Numbered from the stretch's first letter, positions 25,090 through 35,823 are shown. The stretch is 64,000 bases of DNA from JANWVO01 sp964458495 (GCA_964458495.1 CAYWJB010000009.1:1-64000); one strand, 5' to 3'. Program-made: numbers and translations. Notes: generated from the letters alone by a model not told the origin.

Positions 25090-25107
25090 GCAAAGCTGTG
25101 TTATACT
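25079..25107 (+). promoter_or_regulatory. Putative sigma70 promoter of rpoD
   Basis: TTAACG (25079-25084), 17 bases, then TATACT (25102-25107). The -10 matches five of six consensus bases and the spacing is ideal. Transcription from here gives an untranslated leader of about 280 bases before rpoD. Confidence 0.6.
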
Positions 25108-25246
25108 TGGTCGGAGCGTCTTTCCATCCGTCGCCGGTGTAACCAGCCAGAACGGGTTGGGGTTGTTTGCGCCCCCCCGAACGAAACAAAAGGGCGGAGC
25201 TTTGCAGACGTTCTGACCAAGAGTCGGCCTGCCAGCGATGTCTGTG

Positions 25247-25281
25247 GCGCCGCAGACCCGCGAGTCTACGGGTTGCGGCGC
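25247..25281 (+). other. Strong hairpin in the rpoD leader
   Basis: GCGCCGCAGACCCG (25247-25260) pairs with CGGGTTGCGGCGC (25269-25281), 13 base pairs with one bulged G and an 8-base loop. It lies in the long leader between the promoter and rpoD, with no U-run after it. It may be a structural or regulatory element. I could not match it to a known leader. The remainder of 24995-25392 contains no gene. Confidence 0.5.
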
Positions 25282-25392
25282 GACGATGCGTTCTGGGCAG
25301 GCGGAGCACCAGCCATTTCAGAGGCTTTGTTCGGATCCGTGCAGTGACCGCTTTGCGTGGAAATTCTGTCCGGACCTGGAGGTTTGTCGCCA

Positions 25393-26919
<1,527 letters not shown>

Positions 26920-26938
26920 GCCCCGCGTTTCATCTTCG

Positions 26939-26981
26939 CCGGCCCGCTTCCGCCCTGCGCGGGAGCGGGCCGGAGCCTTTT
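26939..26981. terminator. Bidirectional terminator between rpoD and bshA
   Basis: CCGGCCCGCT (26939-26948) and AGCGGGCCGG (26964-26973) form a perfect 10-base stem, followed by AGCCTTTT. It lies between the convergent rpoD and bshA stops and would mainly end rpoD transcription. Confidence 0.75.
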
Positions 26982-28108
26982 CAGGCCGCCTCCAGCACCT
27001 CCCGGTAGAAGTCTTCGTAGAGCGGGATGATGATCGAGGTACAGAACCGCTCCTCGGCCGTGGTCCGGGCCGCCCACCGCATCCGCATGTAGAGATCCCG
27101 GTTCCCGAGCAGTTCGACGACCCGCGCCGCTTGCGCATCCGTGTCGCCCGGCTCTTCCAGGAAGCCGTTCACCCCGTGGGTGATGAGTTCTGGCAAACCG
27201 CCCGTGCGCGTGGCCACGGGCACCACGCCGCACGCCATGGCCTCCAGCGCCGCCAGCCCGAAGGACTCCAGCCGCGACGGCAGCAGCAGCACGTCGCACA
27301 GCGGGATGAGCCGCTCGATGTGATCCTGCTTGCCCAGGAACCGCACGTGGTCGTGAACGCCCAGCTCGAAGGCGAGCCGCTCGGCGGCCCCGCGGTCCGG
27401 CCCGTCGCCGGCCATCCACAGTTCACAGTCCACGGATTCGCGCGCGCGGGCCAGGATCCGGACGCAATCCGGGGCCCGCTTCACGGGGCGGAAATTGGAG
27501 ATGTGCAGCAGGCGCGGGCGCTCTTCGTGAGGCTGCTTTGCCACCCGGTACATGTCGCAATTGACGAAGTTGTAGATGACGCGGATGTCCTTCCGCGCGC
27601 CCACCACTTCATGCGTTTCCTTGCGAAGGTATTCGCTGATGGCGGTGACGCCGTCGGACTGCTCGATGGAGAAGCGTGTCACCGGCAGGTAGGACTTGTC
27701 GCTGCCGATCAGCGTGATGTCGGTGCCGTGCAGCGTGGTGACAAAGGGCAGGCGGCGGGTCTCGGCCAGCATGGAACGGGCCAGAAACGCCGAAGTGGCG
27801 TGCGGGATGGCATAGTGTACGTGCAACAGGTCCAGACGCTGCCATTCGGCGATCTCCACCATGCGCGAGGCCAGCGCCAGGTCGTAGGGCGGGTACTGGA
27901 AAAGCGGATACGAGGAGACCTCGACTTCGTGGTAGTAGATGCGGGGCAGCCCCGGATCGAGCCGGATCGGGTTGGCGTAGGTGATGAAGTGCACCTCGTA
28001 GCCGCGCGCCGCCAGCTCCATGCCGAGTTCGGTGGCGACAATGCCCGACCCTCCGTAAGTCGGGTAACAGGTGATGCCGATCCGCAGCGGGCGCGCCGAA
28101 GCGATCAT
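26981..28108 (-). CDS. bshA: N-acetyl-alpha-D-glucosaminyl L-malate synthase
   Basis: A GT4 glycosyltransferase of 375 residues, matching BshA, which joins UDP-GlcNAc to L-malate in the first step of bacillithiol synthesis. It begins with RIGITCYPTYGGSGIVATELG, the BshA signature of the family. DLLHVHYAIPHATSAFLA and the GT-B donor motif ESFGLAALEAMACGVVPV with its EX7E glutamates follow. The start at 28108 is set by the ATGA overlap with the upstream gene. No bshB or bshC is seen in the window. Confidence 0.9.
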   Translation of the reverse strand: MIASARPLRIGITCYPTYGGSGIVATELGMELAARGYEVHFITYANPIRLDPGLPRIYYHEVEVSSYPLFQYPPYDLALASRMVEIAEWQRLDLLHVHYAIPHATSAFLARSMLAETRRLPFVTTLHGTDITLIGSDKSYLPVTRFSIEQSDGVTAISEYLRKETHEVVGARKDIRVIYNFVNCDMYRVAKQPHEERPRLLHISNFRPVKRAPDCVRILARARESVDCELWMAGDGPDRGAAERLAFELGVHDHVRFLGKQDHIERLIPLCDVLLLPSRLESFGLAALEAMACGVVPVATRTGGLPELITHGVNGFLEEPGDTDAQAARVVELLGNRDLYMRMRWAARTTAEERFCTSIIIPLYEDFYREVLEAA

Positions 28109-29046
28109 CGGAACTTCTTCTTGGCGAACTCGGCGAAGCGCGCGGCGATGCCCGCCGATTCCGTGTCGCCGGGGTGAATCAGCACGCGGTAAATGAAGCG
28201 GATGCTCCGCCCCGGTTCCAGCGCGTGGCTGCCGTCCCTGGTCTTGTCGTTGAAGAAATCGTGCAGCCCGAAGGCGTTCGCCGCGAACAGCCCGTAATCC
28301 CTCGCGTGCCAGTAGGTGGGATGGCGGAAGCTTTGCGGGTGGTCGAAGATCGCAACACCCAGCTTCTCGCCGTCGAGCGTGCCGCTGTAGTCCACCCACG
28401 GCGAAGCCTTGCCCCACACCTCCCGCATGCCGGACTTGCCCTCGGCGTTGATCATGCGGCCCGTGCCGCCGCGCTCCTTCATGGCGTCCCGGAGCCGGAT
28501 GGCGAAGAAGCCCTCTTTGGTGTCGCCGAACACGGCTCTCTTCACGGCGGTGAGCGTGGCGTCGAAATCGAGCACGCGGAGAGACGGATCCGAATAGAAG
28601 GTCATCGTGCGCAGTTCGCGCACCAGCGGCTCGCCCGCGTCGTCGAGCCACAGAAAGCTGGCGCGGATGGAGCCTTCCTTCTTTCCGCCCTTCACCGAGT
28701 GGATCTTCTCAAGCTTCACCTTGCCCTTGCGTCCTTTGCCGCCGGGCTCGTTCGCCCAGAAATCGATCTGGTTGACGTCGCCGTGCGTGAACCAGAGCCC
28801 GCGGTGGTGCGGATGGTCGCGCGTTTCGCCTTCTACCTTCTCCATGGGGAAAAGGCGCGTCACGATGATGCCGGAGGCGCTGCGGAGCGGCGAGAGATAG
28901 GGCTTGGGAGCCTCCTCGCCAAAATAGAGCGTGCTGAAAGGCTTGCCGTCGATGGAGATTTCGATTTGATCGGCCGACTGCCGGAATTCGACCTGCGCGC
29001 ACACCGGCAGCATGGCGAGTGTGAAAACAAGAACTGCAACTTTCAT
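28105..29046 (-). CDS. Exported DUF6807 (PmoA-like) protein
   Basis: The 313-residue protein has a signal peptide (MKVAVLVFTLAMLPVCAQ) and the conserved DHPHHRGLWFTHGDVN motif, the hallmark of DUF6807, also named methane-oxygenase PmoA-like. Another family stretch is HPTYWHARDYGLFAANAFG. These proteins are abundant in Acidobacteria and Planctomycetes, often near sugar oxidoreductases, and have no proven function; the His cluster suggests metal or sugar binding. ATGA overlaps join it to hyuA upstream and bshA downstream. Confidence 0.85.
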   Translation of the reverse strand: MKVAVLVFTLAMLPVCAQVEFRQSADQIEISIDGKPFSTLYFGEEAPKPYLSPLRSASGIIVTRLFPMEKVEGETRDHPHHRGLWFTHGDVNQIDFWANEPGGKGRKGKVKLEKIHSVKGGKKEGSIRASFLWLDDAGEPLVRELRTMTFYSDPSLRVLDFDATLTAVKRAVFGDTKEGFFAIRLRDAMKERGGTGRMINAEGKSGMREVWGKASPWVDYSGTLDGEKLGVAIFDHPQSFRHPTYWHARDYGLFAANAFGLHDFFNDKTRDGSHALEPGRSIRFIYRVLIHPGDTESAGIAARFAEFAKKKFR

Positions 29047-30956
29047 CGCTTCCAGTGAATCACAATCGCTCCGGCGCTGTCGCGGCGAAAGGCCCAGCCG
29101 GGAGGAACCAGCGCCGTGGCGCCGGGATCGAGGATCAGCACCGGACCGTCCGCCCACCGCCTGCCGGCGTCTTCGCGAGCCAGCGCCGGGATCTCGAGCC
29201 AGCGTCCGTCCACAAACACCCGCCTCCGTTCCGGCGAGCCGCCGGCGCGCGCAGGCTCAGCCAGCAGAACAGGAGCTTCCACCGGAGACACGGCCCGCAC
29301 CCGCACCTGCACGACTTCGACGGGACGCGCGGGGTTGGCGTAGCCGTAACGCTGCTCGTGCGCGGCATGGAAGGCGCGCGCAGGGTCGCGCTCGTCCCAG
29401 GGAACCGTGAGTTCGTAGCTCTGCCCGCGGTAGCGCATGTCGGCCGAACGCTCGAGGCGGGCGCCGGGGGATTCCCGGCGGGCGCGCTGCTCGAGCCGCG
29501 CAAACAGCGCCTCAACGCTACGGCTGTTCAAGGCGTTGGCAGAATAGTCGCGCACGCGGTCCGCCAGGAGCATCCCGAGCGCCGAGAGAGCGCCGGCGAG
29601 CGCAGGCACGATCACAGTTTCGATCCCCAGCCCTGCGGCAAGCTCGCACGCATGCAGCCCGCCGCAGCCGCCAAAGGCCGCCAGCGCGAAGCCGCGCGGA
29701 TCGACACCGCGTTCCACACTCACGACGCGAATGGCGCGCGCCATGGCGGCGTTGGCCACGCGCAGGATGCCCGCGGCGGCGTCTTCCAGCGGCACGCCCA
29801 GCGCGCGGGCGATGGAGGCCACGGCGCGCTCGGAGCACTCCGGATCAATCGGCACCGTGCCGCCCGCGAGCTGCCGCGCGGAGATCCGCCCCAGCACGAC
29901 GTGCGCGTCGGTGACCGTGGGCAGCATGGCGCGGCCGTAGCAGGCGGGCCCCGGATCGGCGCCCGCGCTCTCCGGCCCCACGCGCAGCAGCCCGCCGGCA
30001 TCGACACGCGCGATGGAGCCGCCGCCGGCGCCCACGGTGTGAATCTCGAGCATCGGCACGCGGATCGGGAGGCCCTGGACCGAGGCCTCCACCGTCTCCC
30101 GCGGCGCTCCGTCGCACAGACTGACATCCGTGCTCGTGCCGCCCATGTCGAAGCCGATGACGCGCGTCAAGCCGGACGCACGCGCCGCGCCCGACGCGCC
30201 GCGCACTCCGCCCGCGGGCCCGGAGAGGATCGTGCGCACCGCCAGCCGGCCCGCCTCGCGCGCCGTCAGCAAGCCCCCGTTGGATTGCATGATCCACAGG
30301 TTGCTTCCCGCACGGCGCCCGAGCGCCTCCAGATAGCGGCTCATCAAAGGACCCACGTAGGCGTTCAGCGCCGCCGTCGACGCGCGCTCGTATTCGCGGA
30401 ACTCCGGCGAGACCTCGCTGGACACGGAAAGAAAACACGCACCCCGGAGGGCGCGGGCGATGCGGCGTTCGTGAGCGGGGTTTCGGTAGGAATGCAGGCA
30501 GCAGATGGCGGCGCTCTCCACGCCCGCGCGCTCCAGTTTCCGGCGCAGCTCTTTCAACTCCGCTTCGGACGGGCGAAGCTCCGCCGCGCCATCCGCAAGC
30601 ATCCGTTCGCGCACGCCGAAGCAGAGCCGCCGGGGGATGAGCAGCGTCTTCGGCGGGGGCGTCAGGTCGTAGAGCCGTTCGCGGCACTGCCTTCCGATTT
30701 CGAGCAGGTCCTCGAAGCCGGCAGTCGTGATCAATGCCGTGCGCGCGCCCTTGCGTTCGAGAAACGCATTGGTGGCGACAGTGGATCCGTGGATGACCTC
30801 GCTGCCGCGCGCCGCTCCGATGCGCCGCAGCCCCTCGAGGATCACCTCTTGAGGAGCGGCAGGGTTGGAGCGCAGCTTGAACGACTCGAGCGCGCCGCCC
30901 TCGCAGAACACCACGAAGTCTGTGAAAGTGCCACCCGTGTCTACGCCGATCCGCAT
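29043..30956 (-). CDS. Hydantoinase/oxoprolinase family protein (HyuA-like)
   Basis: At 637 residues this matches the HyuA subunit of ATP-dependent hydantoinases/5-oxoprolinases. The N-terminal MRIGVDTGGTFTDFVVF and the central RVIGFDMGGTSTDVSL are the two ATP-phosphate motifs of the ASKHA fold. AAFGGCGGLHACELAAGLG is also typical. The usual HyuB partner is absent here, so it may act alone or with a distant partner. The start at 30956 fits the family; a longer reading frame upstream overlaps the phosphodiesterase gene. ATGA coupling to the DUF6807 gene follows. Confidence 0.88.
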   Translation of the reverse strand: MRIGVDTGGTFTDFVVFCEGGALESFKLRSNPAAPQEVILEGLRRIGAARGSEVIHGSTVATNAFLERKGARTALITTAGFEDLLEIGRQCRERLYDLTPPPKTLLIPRRLCFGVRERMLADGAAELRPSEAELKELRRKLERAGVESAAICCLHSYRNPAHERRIARALRGACFLSVSSEVSPEFREYERASTAALNAYVGPLMSRYLEALGRRAGSNLWIMQSNGGLLTAREAGRLAVRTILSGPAGGVRGASGAARASGLTRVIGFDMGGTSTDVSLCDGAPRETVEASVQGLPIRVPMLEIHTVGAGGGSIARVDAGGLLRVGPESAGADPGPACYGRAMLPTVTDAHVVLGRISARQLAGGTVPIDPECSERAVASIARALGVPLEDAAAGILRVANAAMARAIRVVSVERGVDPRGFALAAFGGCGGLHACELAAGLGIETVIVPALAGALSALGMLLADRVRDYSANALNSRSVEALFARLEQRARRESPGARLERSADMRYRGQSYELTVPWDERDPARAFHAAHEQRYGYANPARPVEVVQVRVRAVSPVEAPVLLAEPARAGGSPERRRVFVDGRWLEIPALAREDAGRRWADGPVLILDPGATALVPPGWAFRRDSAGAIVIHWKR

Positions 30957-30973
30957 CCTCGCCCGCGCTTCCG

Positions 30974-31828
30974 CTAGCGCAGCCCCTTGGCGCTCAGGTG
31001 ATCGATCAAGCCCTTCGGGTCGTCCGTGATGATGCCATCGACGCCCGATTCGATGAGCTTGTCCCACAGCTCGGTTGTGTTGGCGGTCCACGGCACCACC
31101 TCAAGCGCGGCCTGATGCGCCTGTTTCACGCGTTCCGCCGTAACGAGCGAGTAGTGCGGGCTGACGACCGGCGCGTCTCCGGCATCGCGGGCAAGCTCCG
31201 TGAAATCCCGTGGCAGCCCGGCGTAGAGCGCGGCGCGGCGAAGCTCCGGCGCCACGGCGCGCAGCGCGCGCAACAGGGCGAAGTCGAAAGACTGGACGAT
31301 GACGCGCCGCTCGAGCCGGTGCTTGCGGATCATCTCCGCCACCAGCCGCGCATATTCTTCCGGCGGCGGCTGGAGCCCCTGCCTTGCCGGCTGGCTCTTC
31401 ATTTCGATGTTGAACAGAAACGAACCTTTCGGCGCGAGCGACAGGACTTCCTCCAGCGTGGGAATGCGCGTGCCGGGACGCGGTTCCTGCCGCGGGAACT
31501 CCGGGTTCTTCTTCGCGCCGCAGTCCCACTGCCGCATCTGTTCCAGCCTCAGCCTGCGGATGGTGCGCTCGCCCCCGGGCCCCTCGCAGATGGCGGTGTT
31601 GATCAGCGGGTCGTGATGCACCACCAGCACGTCGTCGGCAGTGACCCAGACGTCGAGCTCCAGCACGTCCGCACCCACGCGGATCGCATACTCGAAAGCG
31701 GGCAGAGAGTTCTCCGGCATTACTGCGCGCGCGCCTCTGTGGCCTTCCACCAGAATGCGGGGGGCGGCGCCGGACGGGATGAGGAAGCACAACAGCACAC
31801 CAGCAGTCCTTGCGAGGGACATGCCCAC
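30974..31828 (-). CDS. Exported glycerophosphodiester phosphodiesterase
   Basis: The 284-residue product has the GDPD catalytic signature: EGHRGARAVMPENSLPAFEYA, then GADVLELDVWVTADDVLVVHHD. These provide the catalytic histidines and the Glu/Asp metal site, with IVQSFDF and DGIITDDP later in the barrel. A hydrophobic leader (ARTAGVLLCFLIPSGAAP) predicts export. It would hydrolyse deacylated phospholipids to glycerol-3-phosphate and alcohol. It is the first of four same-strand genes, 17 bases before hyuA, and diverges from the Gfo/Idh gene. Confidence 0.92.
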   Translation of the reverse strand: MGMSLARTAGVLLCFLIPSGAAPRILVEGHRGARAVMPENSLPAFEYAIRVGADVLELDVWVTADDVLVVHHDPLINTAICEGPGGERTIRRLRLEQMRQWDCGAKKNPEFPRQEPRPGTRIPTLEEVLSLAPKGSFLFNIEMKSQPARQGLQPPPEEYARLVAEMIRKHRLERRVIVQSFDFALLRALRAVAPELRRAALYAGLPRDFTELARDAGDAPVVSPHYSLVTAERVKQAHQAALEVVPWTANTTELWDKLIESGVDGIITDDPKGLIDHLSAKGLR

Positions 31829-31877
31829 AAGATAGCATCAAAGCGTTTCGGATTCGTTTCACAGGAGAATCATCCAG

Positions 31878-33209
31878 ATGGCGGCAAACCGAAGACAGTT
31901 CGCGCGCACGGCCCTGGCGGCCGGCGCGCTCAGCTATTCGCGCATCCTGGGAGCGAACGACCGCGTGGGCGTCGGCTACATCGGGTTGGGCAACCGGGGC
32001 GACCAGGTGCACGAAGCGTTTCTCGAACACGGGGACCAGTTCACCGCGGCCGTGTGCGACCTGAAGGAGTCCTACATGGACCTGGCGGTGAAGAAGTCCC
32101 GCGGCGCGCCGCGCAAATACCGCGACTACCGCCGCCTGCTGGAAGACAAGGATGTCGATGCGGTGGTGATCGCCACGCCCGATCACTGGCACGCGCTGAT
32201 GTTCATCGACGCTTGCCGCGCCGGCAAGGACGTCTACGTGGAGAAGCCGCTGTCGCTCACCGTTCGCGAAGGGCGCCGCATGGTGGAGGTGGCGTCGGAG
32301 ACGAAGCGCGTGACGCAGGTCGGCATCCAGCGCCGCAGCGTCCCGGCGCTGCGCGAGGCCGCGGAGTTTGTGCGCGGCGGCGGGATCGGGCAGGTGACCG
32401 TGGCCAAGGGCTACCACGTGCAGAACGAATGGCCTGCCGGCATCGGCGCGCCTCCGGACGGACCGCCGCCGAGCGAGGAGGAATGGGAGGCATGGCTCGG
32501 CCCTGCGCCGAAGCGCGCCTACAACCGCAACCGGATGTATTACAACTTCCGCTGGTTCTACGATTACTCCGGCGGCCAGATCACAAACTTCGGCGTGCAC
32601 TACATGGACATGATCCGCATGTGCCTGGGCAAGGATGCGCCGCTGGCGGTAACAGCCATGGGCGGCAAGTACGCCATCCGCGACAACCGCGAGATCCCCG
32701 ACACCTGCGAAGTGCTGTGGGACCTGGGCGGCACGCTGGTCGTCTTTACGCAATACAACGCCAACGGTGCGCCCGGCAACGCCCGCGGCACGGAGCTGGA
32801 ACTGCGCGGCACCAAGGGCACCATGTATCTGCAAAGCGGGCGGTGGGAAGTGGTGCCGGAGCGGGTCTCCGATCTCGAGTTCGGGCAGCGCACGCCGGTC
32901 GATCGCGCGGTGGAGCGCGCCTGGGGCGCTTCGCGCAAGCCTGCCATGGAGCCGCGCAGCGGCGGCTCGGGTTCAGCGGAGACCTATCCTCACACGCGCA
33001 ATTTTCTGGATTGCATCAAGTCTCGCAAGAAATGCCATTGCGACGTGCTGGAAGGGCATCTGTCCACCGCCGCCTGCATTATCGGCCACATCGCGCTGCG
33101 CACGAAGAGCTATCTCGAATGGGACGCACGCGCGGAGCGCTTCACCAACAATGAAAGCGCCAACCGGTATCTGCATTACCAGTACCGCGCTCCCTACAAG
33201 CTGGGGTGA
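31878..33209 (+). CDS. Tat-exported Gfo/Idh/MocA-family oxidoreductase
   Basis: A 443-residue NAD(P)-dependent sugar oxidoreductase. A twin-arginine leader (NRRQFARTALAAGALS) precedes the Rossmann motif GYIGLGNRGDQV. The EKPLSLTVREGRRM segment carries the family EKP catalytic lysine. YSGGQITNFGVHYMDMIRM fits the secreted Acidobacteria/Planctomycetes subfamily. Such enzymes act on sugars or glycosides in the periplasm with bound cofactor. The next gene starts 3 bases after its stop, so the two probably work on the same substrate. Confidence 0.9.
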   Translation: MAANRRQFARTALAAGALSYSRILGANDRVGVGYIGLGNRGDQVHEAFLEHGDQFTAAVCDLKESYMDLAVKKSRGAPRKYRDYRRLLEDKDVDAVVIATPDHWHALMFIDACRAGKDVYVEKPLSLTVREGRRMVEVASETKRVTQVGIQRRSVPALREAAEFVRGGGIGQVTVAKGYHVQNEWPAGIGAPPDGPPPSEEEWEAWLGPAPKRAYNRNRMYYNFRWFYDYSGGQITNFGVHYMDMIRMCLGKDAPLAVTAMGGKYAIRDNREIPDTCEVLWDLGGTLVVFTQYNANGAPGNARGTELELRGTKGTMYLQSGRWEVVPERVSDLEFGQRTPVDRAVERAWGASRKPAMEPRSGGSGSAETYPHTRNFLDCIKSRKKCHCDVLEGHLSTAACIIGHIALRTKSYLEWDARAERFTNNESANRYLHYQYRAPYKLG

Positions 33210-33212
33210 AGC

Positions 33213-34085
33213 ATGGACCGGCGCACGTTTCTCGCCACAATGGCTGCCACAACGCAAGCGCAGACGCCGCGCGCGAAGCCCATGCTCTGCATCTTTTCGA
33301 AGCACATGGCGAGCTTCGGTTGGGACGGGCTCGGCGCGGAGGCGAAGCGGCTCGGCTTCGAGGGCGTCGACCTGACCGTGCGTCCCAAAGGACATGTTCT
33401 GCCGGAGCGCGTGGCCGGGGATCTTCCCCGCGCCGTGGAGGCGCTGCGGAAACACGGGCTGGAAGTGCCCATGATCACCACGGACCTCAAAGACGCTTCC
33501 GATCCGGCGGCGCGCCCCACTTTTGCTGCCATGCAGAAGCTGGGCATCCGCCTCTACAAGCCCGGCTACTGGCGCTATGAGAGGGGCGTGCCCGCGCCGC
33601 AGACGCTGGCGGAATGCCGCCGGAAGCTGGAAGGGCTGCTCGCGCTCGGCCGGGAGTATGGCGTGACGGCGGGGCTGCACAATCATTCGGGGCCGTACGT
33701 GGGCTGCGCGGTGTGGGACTTCCGGGAGCTCCTGGGTGGAGTGAAGCCGGAGGAGGCGGGCTTCTACTTCGATCCGGGCCACGCCGTGATCGAAGGAGGG
33801 CTGTACAACTGGCGCGTCTCTCTCGACGTGGTCCTGCCGCGCCTGAAAATGGCGGCGATCAAGGATTTCGAATGGGAGAATCGCGGCGGGCGCTGGCAGG
33901 TGGCCTGGCGTCCGCTGGGCGAGGGCGCCGTGCCGTGGCGTGAGGTGTTCCGCCTCTTCGCGCAGGCAAGCTTCGCAGGACCGCTGTCGTTGCATCTGGA
34001 ATACCCCGGCGGCGATGATCTGCCGTCCATCGCGCGGGACCTCGCCTTCCTGCGCAAGCAGGTGGGCGAGGCGTACGGCGGCTGA
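33213..34085 (+). CDS. Tat-exported sugar phosphate isomerase/epimerase-like TIM barrel
   Basis: The 290-residue protein has an N-terminal twin-arginine motif (MDRRTFLATMAATTQAQ) and a xylose-isomerase-like TIM barrel (AP endonuclease 2 family). Landmarks are GLHNHSGPYVG, FYFDPGHAV with the metal-binding D and H, and the C-terminal LSLHLEYPGG with its metal Glu. It forms a pair with the oxidoreductase 3 bases upstream. Such pairs are common in bacteria that use plant or microbial glycosides and may perform oxidation-assisted epimerisation or glycoside cleavage. The substrate is unknown. Confidence 0.85.
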   Translation: MDRRTFLATMAATTQAQTPRAKPMLCIFSKHMASFGWDGLGAEAKRLGFEGVDLTVRPKGHVLPERVAGDLPRAVEALRKHGLEVPMITTDLKDASDPAARPTFAAMQKLGIRLYKPGYWRYERGVPAPQTLAECRRKLEGLLALGREYGVTAGLHNHSGPYVGCAVWDFRELLGGVKPEEAGFYFDPGHAVIEGGLYNWRVSLDVVLPRLKMAAIKDFEWENRGGRWQVAWRPLGEGAVPWREVFRLFAQASFAGPLSLHLEYPGGDDLPSIARDLAFLRKQVGEAYGG

Positions 34086-34152
34086 ATCCGGGAGCATTCG
34101 ATCCGGTTCTGCGCTGCCCGGCACTCGACGTTGCTAACATGGTGAGTTCACC

Positions 34153-35823
34153 ATGAGCCTGCGTTCCTACACCATCACCCAGGGGCGCGACCGCGCGCCC
34201 GCCCGCTCCCAGCTCAAGGGAATGGGCTTCACCGACGAGGATCTGAAGAAGCCGATTATCGGCATCGCCAACACCTGGATCGGCACGATGCCGTGCAACT
34301 TCCTGTTGCGCGACCTTGCCGTGGATGTCGCGCGCGGCATCCGCGAGGCGGGCGGCACGCCCATGGAGTTCAACACCATTGCTATCAGCGACGGCATCAC
34401 CATGGGCACGCAGGGCATGAAGACGTCTCTCATCTCGCGGGAGATCGTCGCCGATTCCATCGAGCTGGTCACGCGCGGCCATATGTTCGACGGGCTCGTT
34501 TGCCTGGTGGCGTGCGACAAGACCATCCCCGGCGCCGCCATGGCGCTGCTGCGGCTCAACATCCCCGGCCTTGTGCTCTACGGCGGCTCCATCCTGCCAG
34601 GCAAGTACAAGGGGAAGGACATCACCATCCAGGAAGTGTTCGAGGCCGTGGGCGCCTGCGCCGCGGGCAAGATCACCGAGGAGGAGCTGCACCAGATCGA
34701 GGACGCAGCCTCGCCCGGCTACGGGGCTTGCGGCGGTCAGTTCACCGCCAACACCATGGCCACGGTGATGGAGCTGATCGGGCTCTCGCCCATGAACACG
34801 GCGATGGTCCCGCAAATGGATCCCCGCAAGCACGATGTGGCCGCCTACTGCGGCCAGGTCATTCTCGAGGCGGTCCGGGCCAACCGCCTGCCACGGCAGA
34901 TCTGCACCCGCAAGGCTTTTGAGAACGCCATCGCCGCCGTGGCCGCCTCCGGCGGCTCCACCAACGCCGTTCTCCATTTGCTTGCGCTGGCGCGCGAAGC
35001 CGGCGTCGAGCTCGATATCACGGACTTCAACACCATCAGCGAGCGAACGCCGCTGCTGATGAGCCTGAAGCCCGCAGGCATCCACGTGGCTGCGGATGTC
35101 GACAAGGCGGGTGGCATCGGCGTGCTGGCCAAACGGCTGGTCGAAGGCGGCTACGCCCACGGCGACGCGCTCACGGTCACGGGAAAGTCGCTCGCCGAAG
35201 AGGCCGCAGAGGCCCGCGAGACGCCCGGCCAGGAGGTCGTGCGCCCTCTGTCGAATCCGGTGAAGGCCACCGGCGGGCTGGTGATCCTGAAAGGCTCGCT
35301 GGCGCCGGACGGCTGCGTGATCAAGGTGACCGGCCTGGAGCGGACCATGCACCGTGGCCCCGCGCGTGTCTTCAACTGCGAGGAAGACGCCATGAAGGCG
35401 GTCACCGAAGGACAGATCCAGGCGGGCGACGTGGTGGTGATCCGCTACGAAGGGCCCAAGGGCGGCCCCGGCATGCGCGAGATGCTGGGCGTGACGAGCG
35501 CCATCGTCGGCGCGGGGCTGGGCGAAAGCGTGGCGCTGTTGACCGACGGGCGCTTCTCCGGCGCCACGCGGGGCTACATGGTGGGCCATGTGGCGCCGGA
35601 AGCCGCCGTGGGCGGGCCCATTGCGCTGGTCGAAGACGGCGACACGGTTACTATCGACATCGCCGGCAAGACGATCTCGCTCGATGTCGATCCGGCCGTT
35701 CTCGACGAGCGCAAGGCGAAGTGGCAGGCGCCTCCCCCGCCGTTCACCACCGGCGTCATGGCGAAATACATCAAGCTGGTGCGTTCAGCCGCGGAAGGAG
35801 CAATTACATCTCAAGTCTTCTAG
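34153..35823 (+). CDS. ilvD: Dihydroxy-acid dehydratase
   Basis: A 556-residue IlvD/Edd-family enzyme that dehydrates 2,3-dihydroxy-isovalerate and -methylvalerate in valine, isoleucine and leucine synthesis. The cluster cysteines are in TMPCNF, LVACDKTIPG and YGACGGQFTANTM. The C-terminal TDGRFSGATRGYMVGHV and the active-site serine region are intact. The IANTWIG start and LVACDKT sequence fit IlvD better than the phosphogluconate dehydratase Edd. It lies 67 bases after the isomerase gene with its own ATG and may have its own promoter. Confidence 0.95.
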   Translation: MSLRSYTITQGRDRAPARSQLKGMGFTDEDLKKPIIGIANTWIGTMPCNFLLRDLAVDVARGIREAGGTPMEFNTIAISDGITMGTQGMKTSLISREIVADSIELVTRGHMFDGLVCLVACDKTIPGAAMALLRLNIPGLVLYGGSILPGKYKGKDITIQEVFEAVGACAAGKITEEELHQIEDAASPGYGACGGQFTANTMATVMELIGLSPMNTAMVPQMDPRKHDVAAYCGQVILEAVRANRLPRQICTRKAFENAIAAVAASGGSTNAVLHLLALAREAGVELDITDFNTISERTPLLMSLKPAGIHVAADVDKAGGIGVLAKRLVEGGYAHGDALTVTGKSLAEEAAEARETPGQEVVRPLSNPVKATGGLVILKGSLAPDGCVIKVTGLERTMHRGPARVFNCEEDAMKAVTEGQIQAGDVVVIRYEGPKGGPGMREMLGVTSAIVGAGLGESVALLTDGRFSGATRGYMVGHVAPEAAVGGPIALVEDGDTVTIDIAGKTISLDVDPAVLDERKAKWQAPPPPFTTGVMAKYIKLVRSAAEGAITSQVF

